Positions 4,828 through 6,338 of a stretch of DNA of 6,338 nucleotides are shown one piece after another. The first letter of the stretch is position 1, and each line of letters begins with the position of its first letter. Origin of the DNA: CAYSLA01 sp964431685 (GTDB taxonomy: Bacteria; Armatimonadota; UBA5829); assembly GCA_964431685.1 (NCBI GenBank), contig CAYSLA010000188.1:1-6338 (forward strand), read 5' to 3'. Both the position numbers and the translations under genes were made by a program. Below the pieces are notes generated by a model. The model saw only the letters and a program-made list of their open reading frames with translations, ran no database searches and was not told the origin of the DNA.

Positions 4828-6283
4828 TAGAACCATCCCCCTTTCCCCCGGATTTCTCCCTGCGGTCGAAATGACACGCGCCGTGCTCATCCTCCGACGC
4901 GGCTGGTAAGGGAGCACTTGGAAGTGCTCCTCTACGAGTTTTCGTGGAGGAATCTCGTATGGCGGCCTTAAGGGCGTCGCCGAAGATCCCAAGGACCTCG
5001 TCGCATTCTTCGCGACTTACAATCAACGGCGGTTTGATCTTGAGCACCTGACTGCACGGGCCGCCTTTGCCGAGGATAAGCCCGTTTGCCTGGCAGTGAG
5101 CGCGGATCGCGTCTGCGGTGTCGACGGCGGGTTCTTTCGTGTCGGGGTCCTTTACTAGCTCTACGCCTATATGCAGCCCCGCCTGCCGGATGTCGCCGAT
5201 CTCAGGGTATTCCTGCTGCAGCGTCTCAAGTCCCCGCCGGATATGCTCTCCCATATTCCGGGTGTTCTCCAAAACCCACTCCTGCATCATCTTGATCTGC
5301 TTTATGGCGGCAACCTGCGCGAGGCTGTTGTTGGCGAAGGTGTGCAGTTCCTCGCCGTCACACTCGAAACCCTTGAGTTTGTCTGAGATTATGATGGCAG
5401 CTATTGGAAGACCAGCGCCGAACCCCTTGCCAACGACTATTATATCCGGATCGACTCCGAAGTACTGCGCCGCGAAGAACTCCCCAATGCGGCAGTATGT
5501 CTGGATTTCGTCAAAGACCAGCGGGACGCCGTATTCCGTGCAGATGCGACGCACCTCCTTGACGTAGTCCACGGGCAGAATGATCTGACCGCCGCTTCCC
5601 TGAACGGGTTCGACAATGAGCCCTGCCGCATTTCCCGCGACTCCTTTCTGCAGAGTCATCTCCAGCATTTTTGCGCAGGCGATGCCACAGTCTGCGCGGT
5701 TCAGCCCCAGTGGGCAGCGATAGCAGTTGGGGTTGGGGACGCGCACGAACGGCCTCGTGAGATTCAAGAACCTGCTGCCTCCCACCAACTTGCCGGCAGA
5801 CATCGTCGATATCCAGGAAGCGCCCATCGAGCCAAGAGTAGTGCCGTGGTAAGAGTCGTAGAGGCAGATGAAGTCTCGAGAACAATCCGTGTTCTTAACG
5901 CAGATCTTCATGGCAGCCTCGACCGCGGGGCCCCCGCCAACCGTGAACGACACGCGGTTCAGATCGCCAGGGGCAATCTGGCTTACCAGTCTGGCCAGAT
6001 AGTACCTTACCGGGGTATCAAAGCCCTGATGAACGTGCGACATGCTCTCGAGGTGGTCACAGAGCGTTGAATTGATCTCAGTGTTCGCGTAACCCAAATA
6101 CATCGCCCAGCTTTGAGAGGTGCAGTCGATGTAGGGTTTGCCGTCGATATCATAGACACGCACTCCTTTGCCGCTTCTCAAGGCGGGCATCCCTCGTGTG
6201 CCGCCCCCGATCATCAGGTGCTCAGACCATTCTTGCAGCGTGGCCTTGTCCGTGTCGTAGATCTCTTTGAGTAGTGTGTTCAC
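4817..6283 (-). CDS. Class III PLP-dependent aminotransferase with repeat-derived C-terminal tail
   Basis: A 488-residue fold-type I, class III (omega) aminotransferase that moves an amino group between a primary amine or amino acid and a keto acid using PLP. Visible signatures are VGGGPAVEAAMK (115-126, the phosphate-binding turn, normally GSEA), YHG (145-147, ring stacking), IVEPVQG (223-229), D258 in VFDEIQT (pyridine N), K286 in VVGKGFGAG (Schiff-base lysine) and HTFANNSLA (314-322). Four cysteines, C187, C190, C199 and C203 (CxxC-x8-C-x3-C), could hold a metal or disulfides; I recall a similar CYRCP block in some relatives. Homology should end near 445. Residues 447-488 are encoded by repeat DNA and include CHFDRREKS (470-478). 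The start is GTG 6283, directly preceded by an in-frame TAG, with AGGAGGA seven bases upstream. First complete gene of the operon. The substrate is unknown; GABA, diamine or amino-sugar types remain possible. Confidence 0.92.
   Translation of the reverse strand: MNTLLKEIYDTDKATLQEWSEHLMIGGGTRGMPALRSGKGVRVYDIDGKPYIDCTSQSWAMYLGYANTEINSTLCDHLESMSHVHQGFDTPVRYYLARLVSQIAPGDLNRVSFTVGGGPAVEAAMKICVKNTDCSRDFICLYDSYHGTTLGSMGASWISTMSAGKLVGGSRFLNLTRPFVRVPNPNCYRCPLGLNRADCGIACAKMLEMTLQKGVAGNAAGLIVEPVQGSGGQIILPVDYVKEVRRICTEYGVPLVFDEIQTYCRIGEFFAAQYFGVDPDIIVVGKGFGAGLPIAAIIISDKLKGFECDGEELHTFANNSLAQVAAIKQIKMMQEWVLENTRNMGEHIRRGLETLQQEYPEIGDIRQAGLHIGVELVKDPDTKEPAVDTADAIRAHCQANGLILGKGGPCSQVLKIKPPLIVSREECDEVLGIFGDALKAAIRDSSTKTRRGALPSAPLPAASEDEHGACHFDRREKSGGKGDGSNVA
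4837..4843 (-). promoter_or_regulatory. RBS deciding the start of the amidohydrolase-like gene
   Basis: AAGGGGG on the minus strand, nine bases before ATG 4827. The alternative ATG at 4836 (two residues and a Leu earlier) abuts this G-run with no spacer, so 4827 is preferred. The site lies inside the aminotransferase frame, right next to the repeat block. Confidence 0.55.
4851..4875. repeat. Short repeat-like block within the aminotransferase 3' end
   Basis: On the minus strand this block begins GTCATTTCGACCGC and ends GGGAGAAATC. In the aminotransferase frame it gives CHFDRREKS, and in the frame leading into the next gene it gives VISTAGRNP. From memory, both peptide strings recur as spurious termini in proteins from unrelated bacteria, marking a widespread dispersed intergenic repeat. 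Only one copy is in this window, so the repeat status rests on recall. Confidence 0.55.
4907..4944 (+). repeat. Palindromic repeat, copy 2, inside the aminotransferase gene
   Basis: This is the same element as 1381-1418, in the same orientation, with 33 of 38 positions equal. The core stem GGAGCACTT / AAGTGCTCC is kept around a central GG, but the outer stem is decayed and the T-run starts eight bases beyond the stem, so it is a poor terminator. It lies antisense to the operon and encodes roughly residues 447-459 of the aminotransferase tail. Confidence 0.75.
4929..4950. repeat. Second hairpin adjoining palindromic repeat copy 2
   Basis: CCTCTACGA (4929-4937) pairs with TCGTGGAGG (4942-4950) around a GTTT loop, nine pairs including one G-T. 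It shares two bases with the stem of repeat copy 2, so the two hairpins cannot both be fully formed. It may be part of the same compound repeat; copy 1 does not keep the second arm. Confidence 0.5.
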
Positions 6284-6290
6284 CTAGTTG

Positions 6291-6297
6291 TCCTCCT
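6291..6297 (-). promoter_or_regulatory. Strong RBS of the aminotransferase gene
   Basis: AGGAGGA on the minus strand, seven bases before the GTG start at 6283. A TAG stop directly precedes the GTG in frame, so no longer start is possible. The near-ideal site offsets the weaker GTG. Confidence 0.8.
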
Positions 6298-6314
6298 GGG
6301 CGATTCTCCCGGCT

Positions 6315-6338
6315 TCATTCCATGAAGAAGACCTGTTC
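6315..6338 (-). CDS. Possible 3' end of an upstream operon gene (partial)
   Basis: Read on the minus strand from the window edge, the frame gives EQVFFME followed by TGA at 6317-6315, 31 bases before the aminotransferase start. The spacing fits a preceding operon gene, and no promoter is visible in the remaining bases. Seven codons cannot prove a gene; this could equally be the 5' leader of the operon. Confidence 0.2.
   Translation of the reverse strand, partial: EQVFFME

Noticed and set aside
4908..4950. Repeat copy 2 hairpins as an internal terminator of the operon
   Set aside because: In the minus-strand direction the stems are followed by mixed sequence, not a T-run, and the downstream genes are translationally coupled.
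4828..4992. Longer N-terminus (up to 55 residues) for the amidohydrolase-like protein
   Set aside because: The extra frame comes from the aminotransferase 3' end and repeat DNA, has low-complexity composition unlike the family, and the ribosome binding site points to 4827.
6322..6338. Plus-strand ATG at the right edge (MKKTC), like the start of a signal peptide
   Set aside because: The sequence before it is pyrimidine-rich with no ribosome binding site, and only five codons are visible.

Overview
The window holds one complete plus-strand gene, serS (seryl-tRNA synthetase, from about 89 to 1375), facing a tightly packed five-gene operon on the minus strand (6283 down to 1461). The sequence is moderately GC-rich, has good Shine-Dalgarno sites and is almost fully coding, so it is clearly bacterial. 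Its short palindromic repeats and the mix of gene families suggest an environmental, perhaps uncultured, lineage. A group such as Armatimonadota is possible, but nothing here settles the phylum and I hold that loosely.

Layout, left to right. Positions 1-88 are the serS leader, with two short hairpins that cannot form together and a clear ribosome binding site. serS ends at 1375 and is followed at once by a perfect 32-bp palindrome plus a T-run, an intrinsic terminator. The rest is the minus-strand operon. In transcription order it encodes a class III PLP aminotransferase (6283-4817), an amidohydrolase-like protein that has lost its obvious metal site (4827-4030), an amidohydrolase with an intact metal site (4033-3239), an SDR oxidoreductase (3239-2466) and a xylose-isomerase-like TIM-barrel sugar isomerase/epimerase (2453-1461). 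Junctions are an 11-bp overlap, an ATGA overlap, a TAATG overlap and a 12-bp gap, so the five are almost certainly co-transcribed and partly translationally coupled.

The enzyme set suggests catabolism or remodelling of a small polar compound, such as an amino sugar, cyclitol or sugar-acid derivative: removal or addition of an amino group, NAD(P)-linked oxidation/reduction, hydrolysis (perhaps of a lactone) and aldose/ketose isomerisation or epimerisation. The substrate cannot be read from the sequence. No transporter or regulator lies inside the window, and the operon's promoter lies beyond position 6338.

The most unusual feature is repeat DNA. The serS terminator (1381-1418) has a second copy in the same orientation at 4907-4944 (33 of 38 positions identical). 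That copy sits beside another short repeat-like block (4851-4875) inside the 3' end of the aminotransferase gene. The last 42 or so residues of the aminotransferase are therefore translated from repeat DNA, and the same DNA carries an open frame just upstream of the next gene's true start.
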